Assembly: GCA_902795065.1 (NCBI GenBank)
Contig: CADBJR010000001.1
Location: 230,582-294,581 of the forward strand
DNA from: an uncultured Coriobacteriaceae bacterium
GTDB lineage: Bacteria; Actinomycetota; Coriobacteriia; Coriobacteriales; Atopobiaceae
DNA: 64,000 bases
Direction: 5' to 3'
Below the pieces are notes generated by a model. That model did no database searches, was not told the origin of the DNA, and was given only the letters and a program-made list of their open reading frames with translations. Of this stretch, positions 11,281 through 23,611 are shown one piece after another. The translations under genes and the position numbers were made by a program. Each line of letters opens with the position of its first letter. Position 1 is the first letter of the stretch.

Positions 11281-11877
11281 CTATATGGTAGCAACATCCT
11301 CGGGCGGCCAGAAAATGAGGACCGCGCGGGAATTGACATCTTCGATGGGTATGGGGCCGATGGCACGGGAGTCGCGCGAGTTCACGCGGTTGTCGCCCAT
11401 CACCCAGATATAGCCCTCGGGCACCGTGTAGGGATAGGTGATGACGATCGAGGGGTTGTCGGGTTTGAGCGGATAGGTCGGCAGATTGCCCACATAGGGC
11501 TCGTCGAGCTTGACGCCGTCCACGTAGACCGCGCCGTCGACGAGGTCGATGGTCTGGCCGCCGACCGCGATGACGCGCTTGATGAGGATGACCTTCTCCC
11601 CGTCCTGCTCGCGGACGAAGGTCACGATCTCGCCGGGAACGGGATCGCGGAAGCGATACGAGATCTTCTCGCCGATGACGCGGTTGCCGATCTGGATGGT
11701 CTGCTCCATGGACCCCGAGGGGATTTCGTACGAATCGATCGCGAAGTTGCGAAGGAAAAAGGTCAGCGCTATGGCGAGGATGACCGTGAAGAGGATGCCG
11801 GGGAGCACGCCCCCCTCGGAGCCGTGCTCGAGGTCGTCATCGACGATGTTCACCTTAAAGTGCGCTCCGCGCGCCAT
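11281..11877 (-). CDS. lepB: signal peptidase I
   Basis: 198 residues. Type I signal peptidase removes signal peptides from exported proteins at the outer face of the membrane. One membrane segment at about residues 26-45 is followed by PSGSMEQT with the catalytic Ser (about residue 56), then IKRVIAVGG with the general-base Lys (about residue 101). The late box GDNRVNSRDSR completes the signature. The start overlaps the trmD end by 23 nt in another frame. The trmD-lepB order is common in Gram-positive genomes. Its length is close to Bacillus SipS. Confidence 0.96.
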   Translation of the reverse strand: MARGAHFKVNIVDDDLEHGSEGGVLPGILFTVILAIALTFFLRNFAIDSYEIPSGSMEQTIQIGNRVIGEKISYRFRDPVPGEIVTFVREQDGEKVILIKRVIAVGGQTIDLVDGAVYVDGVKLDEPYVGNLPTYPLKPDNPSIVITYPYTVPEGYIWVMGDNRVNSRDSRAIGPIPIEDVNSRAVLIFWPPEDVATI

Positions 11878-12574
11878 GGCCCCCTCCGTTCAGATAGGCT
11901 TCGTACAGGTCGGGGCGGAAGCGCCGTGTGCGCTCGAGGGCCGAGGCGAGGCGCCATTCATCGACCGCCTTGTGGTCGCCGGAGAGGAGCACCTCGGGCA
12001 CCTTCATGCCGCGGTACTCCGCAGGGCGGGTGTACTGCTCGTATTCGAGGAGCCCGTCGGAGAAGGACTCGTCGCGCGCGCTCATCTCGTCGCCGAGCGC
12101 GCCGGGGATGAGGCGGACGAGGGCGTCGATGACGCAGAGCGCGGGCAGCTCCCCGCCCGTGAGGACGAAGTCGCCGAGCGAGATGACCTCGTCAGCCAAG
12201 GTGTAGACGCGCTCGTCCATGCCCTCGTAGCGGCCGCAGACGAACAGGATGCGCTCCTCCCCTGCAAGACGCTCGGCGCAGCGCTGCGTGAACGGCTCCC
12301 CCACCGGGGAGAAGAACACGACATGGGCGGGAGCCTCGGCGCGGGTCTGGATATCGTCGACCGCCTCGAAGATGGGCTCCGGCTTCATGAGCATGCCCTG
12401 CCCCCCGCCGAAGGGCGCATCGTCCACGGTGTTGTGGCGGTCATGCGTCCAATCGCGCAGATTGTAGGCGGCAAACTCGAACAGCCCCTTCGACCGGGCA
12501 CGGCCCATGATCGACGATGACAGATACGGTTCGAAGAACTCGGGGAACACCGAGAGGGTCTCGTAGCGCCTCAT
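11855..12574 (-). CDS. trmD: tRNA (guanine-37-N1)-methyltransferase
   Basis: 239 residues. TrmD makes m1G37 in tRNAs and prevents frameshifting. It starts MRRYETLSVFPEFF, followed by the NLRDWTHDRHNTVDDAPFGGGQGMLMKPEPI block and the knotted SAM-binding segment with RYEGMDERV and SLGDFVLTGGELPALCVIDAL. The ATG at 12574 is 4 nt past the rimM stop, with a GGAGGGGGAG site inside rimM, so I take this rather than the longer open frame that runs back through rimM. It overlaps the lepB start by 23 nt. Confidence 0.97.
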   Translation of the reverse strand: MRRYETLSVFPEFFEPYLSSSIMGRARSKGLFEFAAYNLRDWTHDRHNTVDDAPFGGGQGMLMKPEPIFEAVDDIQTRAEAPAHVVFFSPVGEPFTQRCAERLAGEERILFVCGRYEGMDERVYTLADEVISLGDFVLTGGELPALCVIDALVRLIPGALGDEMSARDESFSDGLLEYEQYTRPAEYRGMKVPEVLLSGDHKAVDEWRLASALERTRRFRPDLYEAYLNGGGHGARSAL

Positions 12575-12578
12575 GATG

Positions 12579-13103
12579 TCACTCCCCCTCCAGCGCGACG
12601 GCGCCTTCGGGAAGGTCGAGCAGCACGCTGCCGTCGTCGTCGCGGCCGACGATGAACTCGGGGAGCACGGGGGCGAGCACCTCCGCACCGTTGCGATCGA
12701 GCACGTAGACATCCTGCGCGGGGCCGGCCATGACTTCCGAGATGGTGCCGAGCAGGCCCAGCGTGCGGTCGCGCACGCAGGCCCCGACGAGCGCGTCACG
12801 GTCCATGAGCGCGACCGTTGCGGGAAGGTCGTCGAGGCGCGCGAGCACGGTTTTGCCGACGAGCTCGGAAGCCTCGGAGAGCGACGTGACGTTCTCGAAG
12901 GCGACGAGCTGCGCGGGACCGCCCTGCGCATCGGCTTGGGCGACGGTATGGTAGCGGGATGTCTTGAGCGCCGGCGGCACGAGGGCGACCTCCATACCGC
13001 CAGCCAATAGCGGAGGAAGGCCGTGGACGGATTCGACCACGACCTCCCCTGATTTCGCATGCGTCTTGACGACGCGGGCTATCGTCTTCCAGCGGGTCCG
13101 CAC
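12579..13103 (-). CDS. rimM: ribosome maturation factor RimM
   Basis: 174 residues. RimM assists 16S rRNA processing and assembly of the 30S head through contact with S19. The N-terminal beta-barrel begins KTIARVVKTHAKSGEVVVESVH, with VGKTVLA at the end of the barrel. The C-terminal PRC-like barrel contains LLGTISEVMAGPAQDVYVLDR and a LPEFIV-type ending. It lies 7 nt after khpA and 4 nt before trmD, the usual partner. Sequence conservation is modest, as expected for RimM, but the context is decisive. Confidence 0.94.
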   Translation of the reverse strand: MRTRWKTIARVVKTHAKSGEVVVESVHGLPPLLAGGMEVALVPPALKTSRYHTVAQADAQGGPAQLVAFENVTSLSEASELVGKTVLARLDDLPATVALMDRDALVGACVRDRTLGLLGTISEVMAGPAQDVYVLDRNGAEVLAPVLPEFIVGRDDDGSVLLDLPEGAVALEGE

Positions 13104-13110
13104 GGCTGCC

Positions 13111-13401
13111 CTAGCCCAGGACCTCTACTTCGACGGCAGTGCCGACACGCTGCCCGAGGGCGCGGGCCAAGGTGCGGATGGCCTTGATGGTGCGGCCGCG
13201 GCGGCCGATAATCCTGCCGGCATCCTGCTCGGCGCAGCTCACCTCGATGAGCGCACCCGAAGCGCTGTCGGTGACGTCGAGCGTGACCGCATCCTCGTCA
13301 TCGACGAGTCCGCAGACGATGAACTCGACCAGATCGGCAACCTTATCCGAAGGCATCGCGGAAGCAGCCTGATCGACCGCGAGGGTCTCAGCTGTGTCCA
13401 T
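13111..13401 (-). CDS. khpA: KH-domain RNA-binding protein KhpA
   Basis: 96 residues. It is a small single-KH-domain RNA-binding protein with the GxxG loop in AGRIIGRRGRTIKAIRTLARALG. The N-terminal part (DKVADLVEFIVCGLVDDEDAV) matches the family start. In Gram-positive cocci KhpA works with KhpB in cell elongation and RNA regulation. It lies between rpsP and rimM as in most actinobacteria and Firmicutes. The ATG at 13401 lies 11 nt after the rpsP stop. Confidence 0.94.
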   Translation of the reverse strand: MDTAETLAVDQAASAMPSDKVADLVEFIVCGLVDDEDAVTLDVTDSASGALIEVSCAEQDAGRIIGRRGRTIKAIRTLARALGQRVGTAVEVEVLG

Positions 13402-13412
13402 ACGCACCTGCC

Positions 13413-13736
13413 CTACTCGGCGGCTTCCTCGGCGGCCTTGGCGGCAGCGGCGATGGCCTTCTTGGAGAGCTTGACCTTCTTCTCCTGCGCGGGAACGCCC
13501 TCGCGCGCGATCTTGATGAGGGCGGCGGCGGTATCGGTGGGCTGGGCGCCCTTCGCAATCCACTCGTCGATCTTCTCGAGGTCGAGGTCGATCACCTTGG
13601 GAGAGGAGACGGGATTGTACTTGCCGACTTCCTCGATGTAGCGACCATCGCGCCTGCTGCGGGAATCGGCGACGACGACGCGGTAATACGGACGCTTCTT
13701 GGCACCATGGCGGGCCAGACGAATCTTAACTGCCAA
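13413..13736 (-). CDS. rpsP: 30S ribosomal protein S16, TTG start
   Basis: 107 residues. S16 is an early-assembly 30S protein. The sequence reads [41 protein letters not shown], characteristic of S16, followed by an Ala/Lys/Glu-rich tail. No ATG fits; the start is a TTG at 13736 with GGAGGAG 6 nt upstream, giving exactly the family N-terminus. It is the first gene of a long minus-strand operon, with a promoter about 70 nt upstream that is divergent from dinB. Confidence 0.95.
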   Translation of the reverse strand: MAVKIRLARHGAKKRPYYRVVVADSRSRRDGRYIEEVGKYNPVSSPKVIDLDLEKIDEWIAKGAQPTDTAAALIKIAREGVPAQEKKVKLSKKAIAAAAKAAEEAAE

Positions 13737-13812
13737 CGAACACTCCTCCAAACAGGCGGTGCATCGGATAAAGGTGGGTAGCCGCACCGCGGGCCAAACT
13801 TGCAACTTAGTT

Positions 13813-13840
13813 ATTCTACGACATAAACGCCCAGCTGCAA
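13813..13840 (-). promoter_or_regulatory. promoter of the rpsP-khpA-rimM-trmD-lepB-glyQS operon
   Basis: On the minus strand, TTGCAG (13835-13840) and TAGAAT (13813-13818) are separated by 16 nt. The predicted start near 13806 gives a leader of about 70 nt to the rpsP TTG. Confidence 0.7.
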
Positions 13841-13860
13841 GCGCCCACGACGGCGATTTT

Positions 13861-13890
13861 TTGAGTATTTGGTGCAGACGCGTGTATAAT
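13861..13890 (+). promoter_or_regulatory. dinB promoter placing the transcript start at the ATG
   Basis: A perfect TATAAT (13885-13890) with TTGAGT (13861-13866) 18 nt upstream. Only 6 nt separate the -10 box from the dinB ATG, so the predicted +1 coincides with the A of the start codon, implying a leaderless mRNA. No Shine-Dalgarno sequence is present. No LexA-type box is apparent. Confidence 0.7.
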
Positions 13891-13896
13891 GAACAC

Positions 13897-15144
13897 ATGT
13901 TCGATGCCACGGGACACTGCGATGCGCTCCACTGGACGGGCAAGGCCATCGGCCTGCTCGACCTCGACGCGTTCTTCGCCTCCGTCGAGCAGCTCGACCA
14001 CCCCGAATGGCGCGGCCTGCCCATCATCGTGGGAGGCTCGCCGGACAAGCGCGGCGTAGTCTCCACCGCATCCTACGAGGCCCGCCGCTACGGCGTGCGC
14101 TCCGCCATGGCCTCCGCCACCGCAGCCCGCCTCTGCCCCGATGCCATCTGGACGACGGGCAATTTCGCGCGCTATTGCGAGGTGAGCTCCCGGGTCATGG
14201 CGATCCTCGTCGACGAGACGCCCCTCGTCGAGCAGGTCTCGATCGATGAGGCCTTCTTCGACATCACGCCCGGCCGCTTCTCGCGCGAGGAGCCCTACGA
14301 GGTCTGCGCGCGCATCCAGGCGCGTGTCTCGGAGCTCGGCGTGACCTGCTCGATCGGGTTGGGCACCTCCAAGAGCATCGCCAAGATCGCGTCGGAGCGC
14401 GACAAGCCCCGCGGACTCACGGTCGTCTTCCCCGGTTCGGAGCAGAGCTTCCTCGCACCGCTTCCGATCCGCAGCCTGAGCGGCATCGGCTCTGCCGCGG
14501 AACGAGCCCTCGAGGCCATCGGCGTGCGGACGCTCGGGCAGCTCGCCCGCGCCTCGGATGCCGACCTCTCCCGTATCTTCGGCGTGTCCGCGGAGAAGAT
14601 GCGCCTGCGCGCGCAGGGGCGCGAGCAGAGCATCGTCGCCTCCGCCTTCGAGGACGACGACCCCAAATCGGTCTCGTGCGAGCGCACCTTCGAGACCGAC
14701 CTCTACGACCGCGCGGAGATCGAGGCGGCCATCATGCACATCGCCTCGATGACGGGGAGGCGCCTGAGGCGCAAGGGGCTCAAGGGCGGGACGGTCACCC
14801 TCAAGGTGAAGCACTCCCCCACCAGCCAGCACACGGCACAGGAGCGTCTCCCGGCACCGAGCGACGACGAGCATGTCTTCGGCCCTGTGGCGCGCGGCCT
14901 GCTCGAGCGCGTATGGGCGCCCGGCCAGCCCATCCGCCTCATCGGCGTCGGGATCTCGCACCTCGACGACGAGACCGGCGAGCAGAGCCTCTTCGATGCC
15001 GAGCGCGTCGAGACGGGCCGACTTGCCCGCGCGACCGACCTCGTGCGAGACCGGTTCGGCGAAGGTGCCATCGGCTACGGTCGCGACCTGCGCTTCGACG
15101 GCCATGTCTCGAACACGGCGCCCATGGGCAAATCGCTCGATTGA
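13897..15144 (+). CDS. dinB: Y-family DNA polymerase IV
   Basis: 415 residues. DinB is a translesion polymerase. The palm carries [14 protein letters not shown] and [11 protein letters not shown] with the catalytic acidic residues. The [18 protein letters not shown] finger segment and the [21 protein letters not shown] thumb/HhH region follow, then the little-finger domain. Near the C-terminus, EQSLFD fits a beta-clamp binding motif. The ATG at 13897 was chosen because a perfect -10 box lies immediately upstream and the earlier open frame overlaps the rpsP promoter. It is divergent from rpsP and ends 12 nt from the convergent rsfS. Confidence 0.95.
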   Translation: MFDATGHCDALHWTGKAIGLLDLDAFFASVEQLDHPEWRGLPIIVGGSPDKRGVVSTASYEARRYGVRSAMASATAARLCPDAIWTTGNFARYCEVSSRVMAILVDETPLVEQVSIDEAFFDITPGRFSREEPYEVCARIQARVSELGVTCSIGLGTSKSIAKIASERDKPRGLTVVFPGSEQSFLAPLPIRSLSGIGSAAERALEAIGVRTLGQLARASDADLSRIFGVSAEKMRLRAQGREQSIVASAFEDDDPKSVSCERTFETDLYDRAEIEAAIMHIASMTGRRLRRKGLKGGTVTLKVKHSPTSQHTAQERLPAPSDDEHVFGPVARGLLERVWAPGQPIRLIGVGISHLDDETGEQSLFDAERVETGRLARATDLVRDRFGEGAIGYGRDLRFDGHVSNTAPMGKSLD

Positions 15145-15156
15145 TCGGTGCAGGAT

Positions 15157-15513
15157 CTACTGGAGGTCGAGCTCCACGCGCGGGGCCTCGCCCCACAGGC
15201 GCTCCAAGCGGTAGAAATCGCGCGTCTCGGGCAGGAAGACGTGGATGACGACCGAGCCGTAATCCATGAGCACCCAGGAGAGGTTCGCGCGGCCCTCGAT
15301 CGAGATCGGTTTCACACCGCAGTTCTTGGCGACCTTCTCCTCGATCTCGTCGATGAGCGCATCGGCTTGGCGCGAGTTCGTCGCGGAAAGGATGAGGAAG
15401 TAATCGCACACGTCGCTCAGCTTGGTCAGATTCATCAGCTCGATGTCGGAGGCCTTCTTGGAATCGGCAGCGAAGGCTGCGACCTTGGCAAGCTCAAGCG
15501 GTGTGTAAGCCAT
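15157..15513 (-). CDS. rsfS: ribosomal silencing factor RsfS
   Basis: 118 residues. RsfS (YbeB/Iojap) binds L14 and blocks subunit joining during starvation. Conserved blocks are KKASDIELMNLTKLSDVCDYFLILSATNSRQ, then NLSWVLMDYGSVVIHVFLPETRDFYRLERLWG. The ATG at 15513 has an AAAGGAC site. It is the last gene of obg-proB-nadD-yqeK-rsfS; the nadD-yqeK-rsfS order is typical in Gram-positive bacteria. It is convergent with dinB, with only 12 nt between them and no hairpin. Confidence 0.96.
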   Translation of the reverse strand: MAYTPLELAKVAAFAADSKKASDIELMNLTKLSDVCDYFLILSATNSRQADALIDEIEEKVAKNCGVKPISIEGRANLSWVLMDYGSVVIHVFLPETRDFYRLERLWGEAPRVELDLQ

Positions 15514-15523
15514 GGATGTCCTT

Positions 15524-16129
15524 TCAGCGGTTGCGGTCGAGCACATACCGATTATACGACTCGAGGGCGCCGGGCCATAGATAGCGCTTCGTCTCGATGA
15601 CGAAGCCGATGCTGGCGGAGAGCGCATCGAGGAAGAGCTCCTCGAGCGGGACCTTGCCCACCTCTGCGCGCTGCCGCTCGATATCGGGCGTGGCGGGCCT
15701 TCCGGGTTCGATGCCGTCGGCGATGAAGATGACCATGTCGAGCGGCGACATGTCGCAGGTCGCGACAGTATGGCGCTCGATGGCCGAGAAGACCGCATCG
15801 TCGAGCTCGGGGTAGCGTTCGCGCAGCTCGCGGGCAGCGATGGGCCCGTGGAGGATGGGCAGGACGAGCTTCAGGTCGCACCCGTAGTCAAACCCGAGCT
15901 CGGCGGCCTTCTCGAGCAGCTCGTCGTTCGAGTAAGCCTTGGCGTAGTCGTGGAGAAGACCCGCGCAGAGCGCATCGTGGCGGTCGACGCCATAGAGGTC
16001 GGCGAGCTCGACCGCCGTCTTCGCGACGGCACGGGAATGCTTGAGGCGCTTCCGCTTCGCGGACAGCTGCGCTTCTATATCGGCCTCGATGCGGGCGAGG
16101 AGCTCGTCGGATGAAGCTGCGCTGCACAT
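15524..16129 (-). CDS. yqeK: YqeK-type HD hydrolase, probable Ap4A hydrolase
   Basis: 201 residues. HD-superfamily protein with KRLKHSRAVAKTAVELADLYG, GLLHDYAKAYSNDELL (the HD pair), LPILHGPIAARELRERYPELDDAVFSAIERHT and MVIFIADGIEPGR. These match YqeK, which cleaves diadenosine tetraphosphate symmetrically in Firmicutes. It lies between nadD (2 nt) and rsfS (10 nt), its normal position. Activity is inferred from the family. Confidence 0.93.
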   Translation of the reverse strand: MCSAASSDELLARIEADIEAQLSAKRKRLKHSRAVAKTAVELADLYGVDRHDALCAGLLHDYAKAYSNDELLEKAAELGFDYGCDLKLVLPILHGPIAARELRERYPELDDAVFSAIERHTVATCDMSPLDMVIFIADGIEPGRPATPDIERQRAEVGKVPLEELFLDALSASIGFVIETKRYLWPGALESYNRYVLDRNR

Positions 16130-16131
16130 GG

Positions 16132-16833
16132 CTAGATCCTGGGATACTGGCGGCTGGCGTTCTGGACGTCGTAGAGGCCGTGCTTGCGGATATAGCCCGT
16201 CACCGTATCGGGCGTGAGGTAGCGCAGGCTCTGGCCGAGCTCGGCGCGCATGCGCAGGTACGTCGACGAGATGGCGAGCGCGGGGATCTCGAGGTAGGTC
16301 ACGTCGAACGGAAGCCCCGACTCCTCGATCACCTTCTGGGCGTGGCTGAGGTCGTATCCCGGGCGGGTCGCGGCGACGATGCGGGCGAGGCGTGCGATGT
16401 CGGCGGCATCCCTCCAGGTCACGATGTCGGCGATGGCGTCGGCGCCCGTGATGAAGTAGAAGCGCACGTTGTCGGGATAGATGCCGTGGAGCAGGCGCAG
16501 CGTATCCGCCGTATAGGTGACGCCCTCGCGGTCGATCTCGAAGCGCGAGGCGGTGAAATGCGGGTTGTCGGAGGTCGCGAGCAGCGTCATCGCATAGCGG
16601 TCCTCACCCGAGGTGACCTTCTTGTCGAGCTTGAAGGCGGGACGGCCCGCGGGCATGAAGACGACCAGGTCGAGCCCGAGGTCGTCGAAGGCCTGCTCTG
16701 CGGCGACGAGGTGGCCGTTGTGGATCGGGTCGAAGGTGCCGCCCATGATGCCGAGGCGGTAGGTGCGCTCGGGATCCGACCCCAGGCGCGGGAGGTCGAA
16801 CATGTCGATGGCCCTCTCGTTCTCTTCCTCCAT
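16132..16833 (-). CDS. nadD: nicotinate-nucleotide adenylyltransferase
   Basis: 233 residues. NadD converts nicotinate mononucleotide and ATP to deamido-NAD. The nucleotidyltransferase motif GIMGGTFDPIHNGHL begins near residue 28, TGADAIADIVTWRD lies in the middle, and ALAISSTYLRMR near the C-terminus is the ISSTxxR motif. About 27 extra N-terminal residues precede the core. The ATG at 16833 has an AGGAAGGGA site; a Met ten codons downstream is an alternative start. The gene follows proB by 13 nt; proA, which often lies between them, is missing here. Confidence 0.95.
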   Translation of the reverse strand: MEEENERAIDMFDLPRLGSDPERTYRLGIMGGTFDPIHNGHLVAAEQAFDDLGLDLVVFMPAGRPAFKLDKKVTSGEDRYAMTLLATSDNPHFTASRFEIDREGVTYTADTLRLLHGIYPDNVRFYFITGADAIADIVTWRDAADIARLARIVAATRPGYDLSHAQKVIEESGLPFDVTYLEIPALAISSTYLRMRAELGQSLRYLTPDTVTGYIRKHGLYDVQNASRQYPRI

Positions 16834-16846
16834 CGGAGATCCCTTC

Positions 16847-17958
16847 CTAGAAGATGAGCAGGTCATCGCGGTGGATGGCCGGGATGGCCCCGTCGTCGCC
16901 CGTGAAGCGCGCGATGACATCGAGCTTGAGGCCCTTGTAGCGCTCGAGGTCCTCGGCATCGTAGGCGACGGTGCCGCGGCCGATGAGCAGGCCGTCGTAG
17001 GAGTCGACGTTCACGACGTCGCCTGCCTTGAACGCGCCCTTCGTCCCCATGATGCCCACGGGCAGGATCGAGGCGCCCTGCGAGAGCACGGCGCGCGTCG
17101 CCCCCTCGTCGAGGACGATGGAGCCCTGCGGGACCTCGGCGAGGCCGATCCAGAGCTTCCGTGGGTTCCCGTGGGGGTTGGAACCGGAATGCTTGAAGAG
17201 CGTGCCGCGCGCGGTCGCTTCGGCGCATTCGAGCAGGATGCCTTCGGCACGACCCTGGCAGATGAACGTGGGGATGCCCGCCGCCATCATCATGCGAGCA
17301 GCGGAGACTTTGGAGAACATGCCGCCGGTGCCGAAGGTAGTCGAAGGCGAGCCGGCGATGCGGAAGACGCCCTCGTCGATGTGGTCGACGCGGCGGATCA
17401 GCTCGGCGGAGGGGTCCGCCATGGGATCTGCCGTGTACAGCCCGTCGACATCGGAGAGGATCACGTAGAGGTCTGCGGTGACGAGCGCCGAGACGATGGC
17501 GCCGAGCATGTCGTTGTCGCCGAAGGTGAACTCCGCGACCGACACCGTGTCGTTCTCGTTGACGATGGGGACGACGCCGAGCTCGAGCAGGCGCTCGAAG
17601 GTGTTGCGTGCGTTGAGGTAGCCCTCGCGGTCGACCACGTCGCGCCGTGTGAGCAGGACCTGAGCGCAGGGAAGCCCGTGCGCGGCGAGCGCACGCTCAT
17701 AGGATTCGATGAGCCTGGCCTGGCCGGTCGCGGCGCAGGCCTGGAGCGTGGGGATATCGGTGGGACGGGTCTCGAAGCCGAGGACCTCGCGTCCTGCGGC
17801 GGCGGCGCCCGAGGAGACCGTGATGACGTGGATCCCGCGCTCGCGGAGCGCGGCGATCTGGGTGCAGAGGCTGTCGATGTAGCCGTGGTCGAGCCTGCCA
17901 TCGGCATCGACGAGCGTGGACGAGCCGATCTTCACGACGATGAGCCGGGGCGCCTCCA

Positions 17959-17959
<1 letters not shown>
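16847..17959 (-). CDS. proB: glutamate 5-kinase
   Basis: 370 residues. ProB catalyses the first step of proline synthesis. The amino-acid kinase domain begins LIVVKIGSSTLVD and contains VSSGAAAAGRE, NENDTVS and TFGTGGMFSKVSAA. A C-terminal PUA domain follows (residues ~275-365), giving the long form of the enzyme. I took the ATG at 17959, overlapping the obg stop by one base, over a GTG one codon upstream. The usual partner proA is not adjacent. Confidence 0.95.
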
Positions 17960-19664
<1,705 letters not shown>

Positions 19665-19693
19665 GTTTCTACCTGCCTTTGCCTATGACGTGG

Positions 19694-20017
19694 TTACTCG
19701 GCCTCATCCTCGGTGGGAAGAGCGGAGATGCGGAGCTTGGTGAGGTTCTGGCGATGGCCGTTGGTGCGGTGATAGCGCTTGCGCTTCTTGAGCTTGAACA
19801 CCAGGACCTTCTCGCCCTTGAACTGCTCGAGGACCTCTGCGGTGACCTTCTTGGACTCGAGGGCAGCGGGGTCGACGACGGTCGTCTTGCCGTCGTTGAG
19901 CATGAGGACGTTGAGTTCGACCTCATCGCCAGGCTGCGCGTCGAGCTTCTCCACGGAGATGATATCGCCCTTGGCAACCTTATACTGCTTGCCACCAGTT
20001 GCTACGATTGCGTACAT
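19694..20017 (-). CDS. rplU: 50S ribosomal protein L21
   Basis: 107 residues. It starts MYAIVATGGKQYKVAKGD and contains KGEKVLVFKLKKRKRYHRTNGHRQ, the L21 RNA-binding signature. It forms a two-gene unit with rpmA. A near-consensus promoter lies 40-70 nt upstream, partly inside the end of the preceding DUF2344 gene, so ribosomal protein expression is uncoupled from the long upstream operon. Confidence 0.98.
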   Translation of the reverse strand: MYAIVATGGKQYKVAKGDIISVEKLDAQPGDEVELNVLMLNDGKTTVVDPAALESKKVTAEVLEQFKGEKVLVFKLKKRKRYHRTNGHRQNLTKLRISALPTEDEAE

Positions 20018-20056
20018 GACATGCCTTTCATTGCCGGAATAAGTGCAACAGACGAT

Positions 20057-20085
20057 ATAGTATCAACGATTTTGCAGCTAGTCAA
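20057..20085 (-). promoter_or_regulatory. strong promoter of rplU-rpmA
   Basis: On the minus strand, TTGACT (20080-20085) and TACTAT (20057-20062) are separated by 17 nt. The predicted start is near 20050. The -35 box lies within the last codons of the upstream gene. Confidence 0.82.
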
Positions 20086-20793
20086 CGAGTTTCGGCAATG
20101 AAAGTTCGTACGGCTCCACAAGAGCACCATCTTCGAGATGGTGCTGGGCGACACGGATGCAGCGCAGGTACTCGGGCAGCGCTCCGCCGGCTCCGACGAG
20201 GTCGAATGCAGCCCTCACGAAGGCCTCGGGACGCATCGCACCGCTGGGCGTCGAGAGCGTCGCGAGAGCGAGCGAAAGGCCTCCCTCCCCTTCCGAGAGC
20301 GCATGCGAGACGTACCCCGCGGATACATCGACGGTCTTCTCCTTGGCACCGCGCAGATACGTGAACGTGCCCTTCCGACGCAGGGCGGCGATGGCATCCT
20401 CTGCGAGCGCCCCGTCGATGGAGGGCCCGAGGTCGAGGGTCCATGAGGAGCGGTCGAGCCACGCCTCGAGCGCGGGCAGCGACGACGGCATGTAGCGGGC
20501 GCGCACCGGACGCAGGGGCGCCGGGGAGTATGCGGCGATCGTGGCGAGCGCGTCATCCTCGTCGAGGCGCTCGGTCAGGAAGAGGTCGAAGTACTCGGCG
20601 AGCGAGGAGACGCCCACGGGCAGGGCCGAGGAGAACTGGATGCGCATGCGGCGTGCGAAGCCGTTCGAGACCGCGAAGGGCAGCCCGGCGCGCCGGACCG
20701 AACGCTCGACCGTCGAGATGAGCTCGAGGTGCCCGAGGAACGACAGGCGGCCGCTCTTGGGATAGGCGCAGCGGAGGCGGAAGAGGCTCGCGT

Positions 20794-20797
<4 letters not shown>
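20078..20797 (-). CDS. DUF2344 / TIGR03936 radical-SAM-linked protein, GTG start
   Basis: 239 residues. The N-terminal FRLRCAYPKSGRLSFLGHLELISTVERSVRRAGLP is typical of the DUF2344 'radical SAM-linked' family. In many genomes this domain is fused to, or encoded next to, the radical SAM protein that precedes it here. Function is unknown; an RNA-modification role has been suggested by its company with rplU/rpmA and RNase G genes. The GTG at 20797 overlaps the upstream stop (GTGA) with a GGGGGTGAGG site, so translation is coupled. The rng gene often found here is absent. Confidence 0.88.
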
Positions 20798-22674
<1,877 letters not shown>

Positions 22675-22681
22675 GGATGGC

Positions 22682-23581
22682 CTAACGCTCGATGCCGGGC
22701 TCGGCGGGCTCGATGGACTGGGGGCGCACGGCGAGCGCGGTCTCGTCGGATTCCTTGGGGAGGGCGGCCTCGAAGCGCGCCTTCACCGCATTGCCCGTCG
22801 CGACCGTTCCCGCGAAGCCGAGGCCTGCGCGCAGGACCCAGCCCGCGCCGGGGATGAGGCCGAGCAGCGTGCGGGCGAGCGCGCGGTACGCGAATCCCGC
22901 ACCGACGACGCCGGCGACCTCGGGGATGCGCCCTGCGGAGAGCCCCTTGCCATAGGATGCGGCGATATCGAGGGCGAGCTTCGCCTGGTTGGCGGTCATG
23001 ATCGGCAGGTCCGAGCCGGGGATGAGGTTGATCGCGCCGACCGTCGCGTTCTGGATGGCGCAGGCGGTGATGAGGGCGCGCACCTGGATGGGACGGATGA
23101 AGGCGAAGTTCGCGGAGAACGCGCGCGCCTTGTCCGGGCGGGCGCGGATGATCCACTCCGCAAGGCGCGTGAGCAGCGTCTCCCCATCGGAGGCGGCGAT
23201 GACCTCGGGCTCCCAATCCTTGAATCCGAGGTTTGAGAAATCATAGGATTCGACTGCGGAGCGCACGATGATCGCGACGGGGATGCCGCGGCCGCCGAGC
23301 TGCACGACGGCGCGCATGAGGTCGGCCGTCTGGGTGCCCGGGAGGATGAAGGCGATGTCGTAGGGGGCATCGGGCGCCGTCGGGTCGGACAGGGGCCGCA
23401 CGCTCACGAGGCCGCCGACCTTCTCGGCGAGGAACGCGCCGCGCAGGGTGTCGATCTGGTCGATGTCGGCATCCTCGCCCAGCAGGATGATGACCGAGAC
23501 CGTCTCCTCAGCGCTCCTGCCGGCCTCGCGGCCCGCCTTGAGGACGTCGAGGACCTTGTTATACGGAATCTTGGAAGCCAT
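22682..23581 (-). CDS. DUF697 (YcjF-like) family protein
   Basis: 299 residues. The C-terminal half contains RALITACAIQNATVGAINLIPGSDLPIMTANQAKLALDIAASYG, then GAGFAYRALARTLLGLIPGAGWVLRAGLGFAGTVATG, characteristic of DUF697 proteins with two hydrophobic, possibly membrane-inserted hairpins. The N-terminal ~160 residues look like a degenerate Rossmann or GTPase-like fold without a P-loop. Function is unknown. It sits between rodA and the radical SAM gene, with a GGAAGGA site before the ATG. Confidence 0.75.
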   Translation of the reverse strand: MASKIPYNKVLDVLKAGREAGRSAEETVSVIILLGEDADIDQIDTLRGAFLAEKVGGLVSVRPLSDPTAPDAPYDIAFILPGTQTADLMRAVVQLGGRGIPVAIIVRSAVESYDFSNLGFKDWEPEVIAASDGETLLTRLAEWIIRARPDKARAFSANFAFIRPIQVRALITACAIQNATVGAINLIPGSDLPIMTANQAKLALDIAASYGKGLSAGRIPEVAGVVGAGFAYRALARTLLGLIPGAGWVLRAGLGFAGTVATGNAVKARFEAALPKESDETALAVRPQSIEPAEPGIER

Positions 23582-23611
23582 GTCGCATCCTTCCCGCGCG
23601 AGGATTTCGCG

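Noticed and set aside
13737..13896. Possible SOS (LexA) box upstream of dinB.
   Set aside because: No CGAAC-N4-GTTCG or similar palindrome is present; only promoter elements for dinB and rpsP are seen.
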